From positions 4,402,001 to 4,466,000 of the forward strand of contig QYRS01000003.1 in NCBI GenBank assembly GCA_006503535.1: a stretch of DNA of 64,000 nucleotides. The letters are read 5' to 3'. Below are positions 43,257-53,500 of this stretch, piece after piece; the first letter of the stretch is position 1, and each line of letters starts with the position of its first letter. Under the pieces are notes generated by a model. The model did no database searches and was not told the DNA's origin. It saw only the letters and a list, made by a program, of their open reading frames with translations. A program made the translations under genes and the position numbers. Source of the DNA: Arthrinium phaeospermum. Lineage: Eukaryota > Ascomycota > Sordariomycetes > Amphisphaeriales > Apiosporaceae.

Positions 43257-44015
43257 TCACGTCAACGATCGCACATACTCCTCAAACTTGTCCGTCCTCG
43301 CCGCGGCCATGTCCAGCGCCAGCGTGCCCTTGGCGCTGTGTATGGCGATACGCGACGCGTTGTTGGTCGGCTGCGCGGGTGCCGCTCGAGAGAGCGCGTA
43401 GGCCAGGTTGACCGGGGCCGTCGCAGCGGGGTCGAGGCTCTTCACTGTGCCCGATTCGTTCCACTGGCTGCACCCGCGGCACAGCGTCGTCAGGGTCCAG
43501 TGCGTGCCGTTGGACGCGGAGCCCTTGAGGACGGTGTAGGTGGCGCCCGTGTAGGGGCTGGGCATGGAGTGGGCGCTGTGGTTCGACGTTAGTTGGTTTG
43601 TCATGCTCTAACTGAGATTCGATCCCCAAGAGAACAGGAGATATTGTCATCTTGAGAAAAACAATATCATTTGCCAATTACATGTAATGCGTCCATCACA
43701 GGAAGAACGAAGATATACTTACGTAGCCCACCGAGAAGAAACCACAGCCGCGTTCCCGTTGGCCCAGCCGAGCGTCAGGGGGTTCAAGGCCATCTGTCCT
43801 CCCCACGCGACACCGGCCCAGCCCACGGACTTGGGGGCCGCGATCTGGAGGAGGATGTCGAACGGGGCCGCGGCGACGTCGGGGATGGCGATGCGGTAGG
43901 CGGCGCCGCTGGCCACGACCTCGTAATAGCACACGCTGGTGGCGGCGTCGCAGTACTGGGCGGCCGTGGCGCTGGTGACGGCGGATGCCAGGAGAGCGGT
44001 TAGGGATAGCTTCAT
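43257..44015 (-). CDS. secreted AA8-type cytochrome b domain protein
   Basis: Exons 44015-43723 and 43575-43257 encode 203 residues. The intron (147 nt) has a GTAAGT donor, an ACTAACGT branch-like site and an ACCACAG acceptor. A signal peptide of about 19 residues (LSLTALLASAVTSATAA) precedes QYCDAATSVCYYEV. The domain matches the cytochrome of cellobiose dehydrogenase (AA8): FDILLQIAAPKSVGWAGVAW, GGQMALNPLTLGW with the axial Met, WTLTTLCRGCSQW, and RIAIHSAKGTL with the axial His. There is no dehydrogenase domain or cellulose-binding module and no room for one before the stop. Expected role: extracellular electron transfer, for example to copper oxygenases. Stand-alone AA8 proteins are known in ascomycetes. 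Confidence 0.82.
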
Positions 44016-46681
44016 GGTCACGGCGTAAGAGGTTTTTGCAAGTATGTCTTGGGGAGATACTGGGCAAGCGCCAATTATCAAATAGGGTATGGTCGCTACC
44101 AGCTCTTATGGACGCACATCAGTTGGCGGAGACGCCGTCGCGAGTACGTTCTCTTATTAGCTCAAATACCGACTTCTGCTACCACCTAACCCAATGTCGT
44201 CATTCATGTGCCACACTCAATCCTGCATCTTGGGTTACTAATTACGACTTCATATCGAGTAGATTAGGTGATGAAATTGGCATCACGTTTCATATGAGTT
44301 AATATCGAGACCGACACGCTATCTACGGGTATAATTAACCCTATCTGGCTCTTGTCCTATCTGCCGACGTTCCTGCATATGGGGGGCAGTTGGGGTTGAT
44401 TTGGCTGCTGCTGCTGTACATCGCCATGTCGTCATATTTGTCTATGCGTATATCGGCTAAATCTCACAAATGTCCCAGAGCTTTACGGTTCGACCTCACG
44501 ACTGTGGTCATTGAGTACTCATAGAAATTAATGGAATTACTGTCCTGATCAAATCCGTCCACTTTCTTTTATATGTGAGGTTGGCCATGTCTTCCATATC
44601 ATCCCCGACCAGGTAGCATCTACCGGCTACGCTAAGACATCTGATGATGGTGATGATTTTGGGACACAGATGATTTAGATACTGGGTATCTAGAGACCAT
44701 TGAGATTGATTCATCATTTGTAATAGTAGATGCCGAAGACAGGTTGGGTACTGGCAACCATACTCGCCATTTCCTTCCGACTGTATCTCTCAAGCTACGT
44801 GATATCTGGATATTCTGCATGATGACGGCTACTAGGTCAGCAATATGATCTGTATGGTTGAGGTCCATGATGTACGCTATCAATCACGTGAGATTACATG
44901 TATGTATATGACGCAGTCAGTTTCTCATATTCTGGCAGGAGCCCTCCCACACAGGAAGACTGCGCCTGCTATTACATGCGGGATATTAGTCAACAACAAT
45001 GATCGCTTTTCGGCCTTGGTTTCTATTCTCGCCATCACGAAAGGAGAGCGTGTGTGATTGCAGTAGCATTGCATGGTTGGGTGGGCGCCCGCACGGGATG
45101 CGATTGGCTTGTCATTGTCGCAAAGTTGGGATGAAACGAAATCCCTTGGAAAGGTCGTTTCGCACGGCTTGAATGGATTTGCAGAACGACGAACCCGCTT
45201 TCCTCGTAACCGACGTGGAGATCATCTACTGTTACTGGTCTCATTGGATGGCACCTGGAGAGAGAGAGGCGCATGTATCACTGGACTGGGTAGCGGTGAC
45301 CATGAAAGAATAGACGAACAGACGACGGGGCCCCCGGGTAGAGTTTACAGACCTCGGACGCTTCCGTTGCCAAGAATGGAGGCTCTCGCGGGTTGCTTGC
45401 CCTGGCCAGCATGCCGGATTGCCGATCTTGTCTTGAGAAAGTACCCTACTGGATGCTACACCAGGGCCCCGTAGGAGGAGGTCGGTATCGGCAGCTTCGT
45501 TGTGTCTGGTGCGAGAAGTTTGGGCAGCAGCAGTCGGTATCTGAAAGGGAAACTTGTAACGAAAGGAGCCGCTTTCGATCTACTCAGGGTAGGCCGAAAA
45601 TCATCCTGATGACAGGACGTTTGGACTTGGCCCAGGCTGCAGTTCCAGTCGTGACCCAACAGAAAGGATCCCACCATGCGGATTTGTCGGGGTTTGGCCA
45701 TTGCCCTCCCCAACACAACGTGCATGAGAGAAGCAAAGATCTAGATATCGATAGCAAGCAAGTGGTATGGACTGACTCTGCTCTTTTCTGCCTCCATGCC
45801 GGCCATGCGTCTCGATGCTCGACTCAAGCTTTGCCCAGGGTTTCAATTAGATGACCGAAGACGACCCCAAACGAACATGGGAAAACTCTACGGGCAGAGC
45901 AGGGTCGCCAGGTCGCCCTTCGCGTTCGCCAAGGGAAGGGAGAAAGAAGGGGAGATCCTCGGGTAACTGCCCTGGCCGTATCCACCATGGGCGACGATGG
46001 AGACCTCCCCTTCGGGCAATTGCCAAATGCTGGACCACGCTCTGGCCAGGCACTGCAACGCTGGTCTACCCGCGGGAGTGGGCCCGAAAGTCTGGCCCTG
46101 GTCGGGGGTTTGTCCCGTAGTTCACCTTGGCAGACCGCATGCGGCAACTCTTGGAGCACGCCTCGAAACTAAGAGACGCCAGCACAGCATTGGAAGCTCC
46201 CAGACTCCCCTTGACCCTTGCGCCGATCAAGCCCGGCCTCCTCGTGCAGAAGTTTTTACGGCGCCGCCGGGCGTGCCGGGCCCCGGGCCTGCGTTAATGC
46301 CCGGAGAGTCGAGACTCTTCGGCGTCGCTTTGCACGACTCGCGAGGGGCCCCGGTGGAGGCGGGCTCGACTCGGAACGACGTGGGGTTCAATCTCAATCT
46401 CTTTTTCATCTTCTGCCGCCCCCCTGCCAACGCTATGGCTTGTTGAGATCTATGTAATTGAGTCCAACCAACCAACCATGAGTGTGCATGTGGTACCGAG
46501 TCTCAGGGGGGAAAAAGCAGGTGAAAATTGTCAAGTATCGCCCGGGACGGAGGTGGGAGGTCCCACTTGCAATTGCATGTCGGCAGCAGCGCTCAGAGCC
46601 TGAAAAGCGCGTGCTGCTTGCAAATCGGCTGTCGGGCACCACGCGATACTGAGCGAGTCGGGGTGGGATCCAAATGGGTTC

Positions 46682-46777
46682 TCTCATGATGCAGTTATGC
46701 TTGCTGTTGTTATGCTTGTTTCAAAATCTCGGAGTAAGCCAGTCATCTCATGATGATTCAGTTATGCTTGTTTCAAG
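46682..46777. repeat. imperfect tandem duplication
   Basis: TCTCATGATG..CAGTTATGCTTG..TTTCAA occurs at about 46682-46725 and again at 46745-46777, with an inserted repeat of TTATGCTTG in the first copy. Confidence 0.6.
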
Positions 46778-48904
46778 CTTCTCTCCAGTAACCAAGTCGG
46801 GGCGATTTTTTCCTCTTTTCTGGCCGCTAGCTCGTACAGGCCTACCCTTTGCTGTCGGTGCTTGTCAAAGTGGTTGTCAATGTCACAGCCAGCCAGGACG
46901 AGATCAGGTGAGAATGGCAGGGGTGGCCCTGGCATTTGGCGTTCTGCTGGGCGGGGCCTCGCGCCAGGCACCAGGGCAGCAGGGCTTCCCATTGGAATCG
47001 CCTCTAAAACAACTAGTGGATCTGTTTTGAGGCGCATGATGCAACTGGCCGTCCGAAGGGGGGCATGGTCCGGGCATGGAGCCTTCGAGATAAATCCGCG
47101 AGATGGGTTCGAACCTCGAGGCCAGCGGCCAGCCATGCGGTAGCATCCAATTTGGCAGGGCCGACCATTGATGGGATGCTTCGTCGCGCTGCCGGTCTTC
47201 TAGGACGTCCCTGGATTGTAAGCCGCCTACCTATTCTCTTATTTCCGCAACCTAGCGACTTGGACGGTGGGAGAAGCGCAGAGCACGGCGCCGCAAATGG
47301 TTTCAAGGTGACACAGAAAAAGGAAGAAACCACCACCCAACCAACCAGCCTACATGTACTTAGTAATGAAACGAAACCGAGGTCGTGGGATGCATCGATT
47401 GCACCATGGGCGGCATGAGAAGCCTCCAGTTGAAAATAGAATATTGATGCACAACATGCATGCTCGCCCGAGAGGCGCAGACGACGGCGGCTGCCAGAGC
47501 CGGGCGCTCACCGATATGCACAAAATGCCATGTCGTCGATATGCATGGCAATGGTTTTATTTTAGAAGTCGCCAAGGGCCATGACTAAACGGGGACCCAA
47601 TCTTCTGCGCATTGTTCAAGAGGCATGCGGGAGATAATATTATCTTCCACGATCCATCGAGGAGGCAGAGCCTCGGAGCAAAAAAAAGATCGTACATTGG
47701 TTGGAGTGGGCAGCTCGGCAATTCCTACTCGAAGAAAGCGCCGAGAGGTCCCAGCTGAGAGGTGTTCTGCAGAGGTTCTTACCTAAGTAGTGGGGGATCT
47801 CAGGTGAACCGGGCCCCCCAAACTATCCCCCAAAGAAGCCAAGGGATTAGCGCTCCCAAGGCCCTTGGCGAAGCGATCGCAGGGGGCCCGCCGAAGCTTG
47901 TCTCAGCATCCTAGCGCTCTGCCAGGCCCTAAGCCAAGAACCCCGCAAGCGCAGTTACACGATGGAACATCTGCGGCCGACCCCCAGCCCAAGGCCCCGG
48001 GCACCGCTGGCATTTCGCGCATCGCTACGAGCAAAAGGTTCCCATGGTCGGCATCCTCGGGCGCCCGGCCTGCGCGCACTTCGGGGAGCGTCTGTTTGCT
48101 GGCTGTCAATTCTGCACTAGACTGTTCGTCTGAAAGGGGAAGCTGGGCGTGGCAGTCGGATCGGCGAGGACGACAGGTTGGTTGACAGGCGAATTGACAG
48201 CTTGACGGGAGAGCACTAACACACACATCGGCTACAGTTGAATAGTGCCTAGCAGCAACACTAGAGAAACCACAACCCCAGGTTCGGCAACGGTCCGCCA
48301 ACTCAGATATAGTATGTAGGAACGACTAGGACTACCTGCTTACTAACTTTGGGAATTGATTGATATGGATGGATTGAACTGGAGAATGGCGATTCCCAAG
48401 CCAAGACTTTTGTTTCCCAAGTGACAGCTATGATTTGCAATGATTGACAATGATTTTCGCTTGGTGTTTTGGCGGACGCCGATTGCACGGTAACCCCCCA
48501 AGCCAAGCCAAGAGCGAAAACAACCCGCAGTTCTCGCACTTTCAAGAGGGAAGCGGTGCTTGGAGCGTGCGGCTCGGACGGCAGGGCAACTCGACACGAT
48601 ACCGATCCCAGTTTACCCGCAGGGGCTTGCATGAGATGTCAGGACCCCTGCCGAAGTCGAGATCAAGCTACACCCCAATAGGATAGAATCAATCAGGAGG
48701 GGGGAGAGCTAGCCCATTCTCGTGGGCCCCCGAATCTGGACAGACCCCTGTCGCATACCCGTCGCAACACCCCTGCCAAGGGGTCAAACGCTTGACAGAC
48801 AGGAACACCACACACACCAACAAACACCACCAACGCCAACTAGGTCCAACCCAGGCAGTCGGGGTGGATGCTAGGCTGGACCAGCCCAACATTGCTAGGC
48901 GATG

Positions 48905-48924
48905 GAGTGAGTGAGTGAGTGAGT
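48905..48924. repeat. GAGT microsatellite, five units
   Basis: Five perfect GAGT units upstream of the Egh16-type gene. Confidence 0.8.
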
Positions 48925-49033
48925 GGTGCCGACAATGGACTTGCGAGGGTGGTGGGTGGTGGACGGATGGATACCACCAAAGAGGAGACATCGCGAGGAG
49001 GAGGACTGACGGACTCTAAGCGCCGACGACGAG

Positions 49034-49040
49034 TATATAA
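49034..49040 (+). promoter_or_regulatory. TATA box of the Egh16-type gene
   Basis: TATATAA lies 244 nt before the ATG at 49278. A CT-rich leader with TCTTC/CTTCT strings (about 49070-49270) follows it. Confidence 0.5.
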
Positions 49041-49277
49041 CTCCCCGTCCTCGACCACTCCAATGCCAATATTCTCTCTCCTCATCATCAGCATCGTCAG
49101 CTTCTCACTCTTCACTTCGCTTCTTCTTTACCTTCACAACCGGTTGATCTGGTCTGTTCTGTTCTCTTCTCAACAATCTTTACCGATTAATTCCACTTTT
49201 TTATCTTTCGAGCCTCTTCTTCGCTCTTCACTGCAGTCTTTTCCCAATTCTCGGAATCCTTCAAATCAACCATCAAA

Positions 49278-50175
49278 ATGTACACCGGCACTACTTTCCT
49301 CGCCCTGGCCCTCGCCGCCGCCTCCGTCGTCTCCGCCCACGGCAATGTCCAGGTCGTCACGTAAGCAATCCCGCTTCTTCTTAAACCCTGTTCGAGAAAC
49401 ATTCCCACTAACACGCCACAGTGGTAACATGGGTGGCAACGGTACCGCTCTCGGCATCAAAGGCGCCGTCGTCGCTCGCTTCGGCAAGAACGCCGCCACC
49501 GAGAAGGACACGACCGTCTTCCCCAACCAGTCGGCCAACAAGCCCCTGACCGACGGCCTCGGCAAGACCACGGCCAACGGCAACCTCAAGGTCGCCAACA
49601 CGCTGAACGCCGCCATGGCCCTCTCCGGCCAGACCCTGCCCCAGGTCTCCAACGACGGCCAGGGCACCATCTCGGGCACCTGGCGCACCGTCACCAGCGA
49701 CGGCACCGCCATCAACGCCCAGGGCGACCTGAACGTCGTCATCGACCCCACCGGCACCGGCGCCTACTCCAAGGGCACCCTGCTCAAGGCCACCTCCACC
49801 ATGGTCGGCAACGGCAAGGGCAACGTCGTCCAGCGCGCCCTGGCCGCCATGGGCATCCGCAAGCGCGCCACCAACGTCGGCGCCGACGCCACCTTCTCCG
49901 TCAAGATCCCCGCCGGCACCACCTGCAGCGGCACCGACGCCGCCACCGGCGTCTCCAACTTCTGCCTCATGAAGATCGCCAACAACAACAACGCCGGCCC
50001 CTTCGGCGGCAACATCGCCTTCCAGGTCGCCGGTGCCGGTGCCGCTGCTCCCGCTACTGGTGGCGCCGCTACCGGTGCCACTACCGGTACCGGTGCTGCC
50101 ACTGGTGCCAACGCCAAGAACGCCAAGGCTGGCAACAACCCCAACCAGAAGAACGCCCGCTCCTTCATCGCATAA
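49278..50175 (+). CDS. secreted Egh16/GAS-family protein
   Basis: Exons 49278-49360 and 49422-50175 encode 278 residues. The 61-nt intron (GTAAGC donor, CACTAACA branch-like site) splits codon T28. Residues 1-20 are a signal peptide ending VSA; His21-Gly22 would be the mature N terminus. The body (NMGGNGTALGIKG, TVFPNQSANKPLTDGLGKT, GTISGTWRTVTSDG, KIPAGTTCSG, NFCLMKI) matches the Egh16-like family (DUF3129), which includes Magnaporthe GAS1/GAS2 and Blumeria gEgh16, proteins expressed during appressorium formation. The C terminus is a Gly/Ala/Thr repeat tail ending in basic Asn-rich sequence. C-ending codon bias is strong. A role in surface or host interaction is inferred from the family only. 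Confidence 0.85.
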
Positions 50176-50872
50176 GTCTCCAAAGACCGAGCAATGGATC
50201 GAGATGAGGTGATCGGGAGAGTCGTGACCCGCACGAGCCTTCTCGGGGGCTCTTCGCGATCGACTCGACCGGACTCTCCAGGGGGCGGCGACCCTTCCTT
50301 CCCCCTTTGACAGAGAGGTGGTTTGCTGCGCAACACCATCTCCCTGGCATCGGGATAATAAAGGGCCTCTTTTTCCCAGGGGTTTCTCTCACGATTGGAC
50401 GATTGATTTGATTGATTGATTACTGCTTTTTTGATTTTTCGATAGAAGGGTTTTAGCCCAGGGGGAGTTGAGGGATGGAACAGTAGTGAAGAAGTCTGTA
50501 GATAGAGCTGTTAATCCGAGAAGCTGCGATGCTATGTATATACCCAAAAACCTCGTCTTCTCGACCCATGCTGCAAGTGAATGTTTGCCTCTAAGTGATA
50601 ACCGTCCATCCACATTGCTTCAGCAACTTGAGCCATGCACGTTACCTTTCCCAACATATTAATAGTATCTACGCAATATCCCTGATCCAACCTTGCCACT
50701 TGTTTGACACCAACCCTATATTACACATGATAATGCGTTTACGGGCAACAACTTCCCGCTTGACTCGCCATGCAAACATTTCGTAATCGACGCTCTCTGC
50801 TGGTGATCAAATGTTGGTACCCCCTCGAGGTGTAAGTCATTTCCCTCCAAAGACACCGCTGGCCTCCACCAA
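50176..50872. other. convergent intergenic region
   Basis: 3' flank of the Egh16-type gene and of the minus-strand unknown gene. The repeated ATTGATTTGATTGATTGATT near 50402 is a simple repeat. Confidence 0.4.
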
Positions 50873-51616
50873 CTATTGTGTGCTATCCCGCAACTGCCTG
50901 GCATTACGATCCGCCTCCTGAATGAGCTCCCGCATCTGACTCGAAAACCCCTGAAGCTCTTGCCGCGCATCCTCCTCCCTATTTTCAGAGCTTCTCGGAT
51001 ACGGCCACAACCCTTCGAGCGGCAGGTCGTCGTAAATGCAGTTGATAGACTCGCGGGGCCTTTTGCGGTCATAGTGGTAGATCCGAGGACCAGTTTCGCT
51101 GCCCGCTGCGGCCGTACAATTATCGACCTGGTGGTGCGTGAGGTCGCATGGCCGTATCCGGGCCAGGGTCTCGAAGTTGGCGGCGAGGCACGACAGGTGC
51201 GCCATCCAGCGCGGGCCCCCTCCGCCGTCGTCTGGCTTCGCAGTGTCCCGCAGGTACCAGTGCCGAGTGTAGGGCCACTTGTCCTGCATCCAGTCCTCGG
51301 GCGCGTCTTTGGTGAACTTGACGCAGCCCTCCTCGTGGAGGATGCTCTCCGGGGTGATGACGAAGCCCTCCTTCATCATCTGCGGGACGTTTTCGGTCTT
51401 CACGCTCAGCCAGCCGAACCAGGCTTGTTCCCGCTTGGCCAGGCGCGGGTCGGCGAGGATTGCGAAGAAGATGGATCTGGGCGCGTCGTACCGGTTCCAA
51501 GAGGACGCGCCAGCTGTGGCGGGGGGTATGGGCGTGGGATTGCACGATTCTTCGTAGGTAGGGGGGCTCCAGGGGACGCACTGCTGCACCTCCGGTGTTT
51601 GGGTATCTTCGGTCAT
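50873..51616 (-). CDS. unknown protein, intact member of a local pair
   Basis: One exon, 247 residues from the ATG at 51616. No family recognised. Visible: a Pro-rich start (PWSPPTYEES), AWFGWLSVKTENVPQMMKEG, RHWYLRDTAKPDD, PRWMAHLSCLAANFETLARI, DLTHHQVDNC, INCIYDDLPLEGLWPYPRSS, and a C-terminal helix rich in Glu/Arg. A degraded homologue lies in opposite orientation about 0.6 kb to the right (52190-52672). Conservation of the pair in spaced motifs argues that this one is a real gene. Confidence 0.6.
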   Translation of the reverse strand: MTEDTQTPEVQQCVPWSPPTYEESCNPTPIPPATAGASSWNRYDAPRSIFFAILADPRLAKREQAWFGWLSVKTENVPQMMKEGFVITPESILHEEGCVKFTKDAPEDWMQDKWPYTRHWYLRDTAKPDDGGGGPRWMAHLSCLAANFETLARIRPCDLTHHQVDNCTAAAGSETGPRIYHYDRKRPRESINCIYDDLPLEGLWPYPRSSENREEDARQELQGFSSQMRELIQEADRNARQLRDSTQ

Positions 51617-52189
51617 CGTGACTGTGCTGTTGACCGGACTTCATAACATAGGCAGTAAGTTTCTGCGATAAATGGATAGAAATATATAACTTTATTAAGA
51701 ATGTGGTTTCGATAGCTTGCGAGGGTTTTATATAATAATATTTCGGGATGGTCCACTGCCTATCTAATACGCTCAAACAGGAACATATTGAAGTAAATGA
51801 TTCACAAGTGCCTTGGTTCATCTTGAAGTTTAATCCGCTTCCTCCGATAGGAGAGGTTTCCTCACATTAGTTGAAGTGATTATGTATGCCGGCAAATCAC
51901 TACCAATATATCCAACCCGCCTTTCTTCTCTCTTCCTCCCCTTACTCCAACCACCCAATCAAACGAGGGCATCTCCCTTTTACACTCGGTTTTTAGTCGC
52001 CACCACAGGTTTTGGTCATCATGCTGATACTTACTATTACGGAAGGAGCCATGTTGTTTTTCTCCCAGAAAGAAAGCGCGCTCACGATTTGGAGACCCGC
52101 ATTCACGTCACATGCTGCAGCTACAGCCAGGTAATCGGCAGTCGCGAGTGTCCAGGCATGTTCAACCGCGCGCATCATGACTTTGCGAA

Positions 52190-52672
52190 ATCTCTGTAAT
52201 TGGTTTGGGTCTGATCTTGAGATTACGGAATTGCGCTTCCCCCGAAAGAAGTTTGACCCATCGCCGAGGCCAACGTCGTTCGTGAGGACGGCTTCATCGG
52301 CCCGACCGAGGCCCATCGGTGGAGGCGTCATTAAACGGCGTCACGCTGCACTACATCCTGCGGGACCTGCAGCGGTCGCCGCGCTGGGCGGCGCACCTGT
52401 ACTGCATGGCGCGCAACATGCTGCCCGAGCTCGGCCGGATCCGGCTCGGCGACCTCACGCACCGCCACGTCCACATCTGCGCGGCCACCCGGGCGAACAG
52501 GCGGGAATTCGTCTACTACTTCCAGGTGGGCAGGGGCGGGATCAACCCCATTTACGGCGACATGCCGCTGGACGAATTGTGGCTGTGGCCCAGAAGGCTG
52601 GGCGAGGGCGAGGAGGAGAACACTGCGCCAGGGGGGGCTTCTACTTCGTCTGCGCACAGCGGGCCGGGATAG
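52190..52672 (+). pseudogene. broken paralogue of the 50873-51616 gene
   Basis: The right part reads LHYILRDLQRSPRWAAHLYC, RIRLGDLTHRHVHIC, then INPIYGDMPLDELWLWPRR, collinear with the intact copy (HWYLRDTA..PRWMAHLSC, IRPCDLTHHQVDNC, INCIYDDLPLEGLWPYPR). The left part shows NWFGSDLEITE (compare AWFGWLSVKTE) and, in another frame, REDGFIGPTEAHRW (compare KEGFVITPESI). Frame changes between these and a missing N terminus show decay. Confidence 0.6.
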
Positions 52673-53500
52673 GGACGCATCTTTGGAGCTTTCGTGTCAA
52701 GACAGGCACACTTCGGTTTATGATTCTAGGATTGGCTCTCTTCTCGGGGCAATTTCACAGCGTTGCTTTAAATATCAAAGACAATCGGTAGAGCGCCGAT
52801 GATGGAATGGCAGATTGGAGCCAGCGAGGATGTACAATAAGTCTAGGTATAAGGGTATCGCGAAACGAGCCACCACAGCTCAACCATTATCCATTTTTGT
52901 GTAAGTGGCAAGCGACCGCAGTAACGAACCTCCACCCACAGGACCTGTCTTGATGGTTCCGTTCACTCTAAATTGTGACTGCAAAATAAACGAGTACTGC
53001 TGTGCTGCAATGATACTTTCTTGAAGTTCGGAATTCCAGAAATGACTTGACCGGGTTATTCTCGCAGGGACTTGGTGGTTGGGCAGTTTGCCCCCGGCCA
53101 AGCCAAACTTTTGCCGATTTCGTCACCCGACAGGGGGCCGAAGACGCCAAAACGAGGGGTAAACTTTTACCCCACAGCGGCCCTCAGCAGCACGGCGCGC
53201 AAGCTATCGTGACGGTACCCCACGCGCGGTTGGAGAATCCAGGCTCAACCTTCAACCGCTCAAGTGCCGAGCAAACAAGTACTCCATCTATATCTGCATT
53301 GGCACGTACATAGTAGCCATGAGTCGCTACACTCTCTCCAACCGAGAAGTCTACCTCCTTCCTCTTGGGATCTCCGACGCAATTGATTGATCAAAGCTTC
53401 CACACTGGCCTCGTCTAGTGTTTACCCAATCTACACTTACTGCTCCGTTGACCTTGTCAGTCTCGCTCGCACCCCCCTCTCCCCACCCACCGCCGGCACC
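52673..53500. other. intergenic, promoter of the fusion hydrolase gene
   Basis: No gene recognised. The last 100 bases before 53501 are C-rich leader. Confidence 0.4.

Larger units (their letters stand above)
44016..49033. other. gene desert of about 5 kb
   Basis: No open frame on either strand resembles a known family. Composition alternates between AT-rich (44.1-45.1 kb) and GC-rich (45.8-46.4, 47.8-48.2 kb). Short repeats are listed separately. Non-coding RNA or very diverged small secreted proteins cannot be excluded. Confidence 0.4.

Noticed and set aside
47097..47125. GGTTCGAACC as a tRNA T-loop
   Set aside because: The flanking bases do not form a T-stem or the rest of a cloverleaf; it is a short palindrome.
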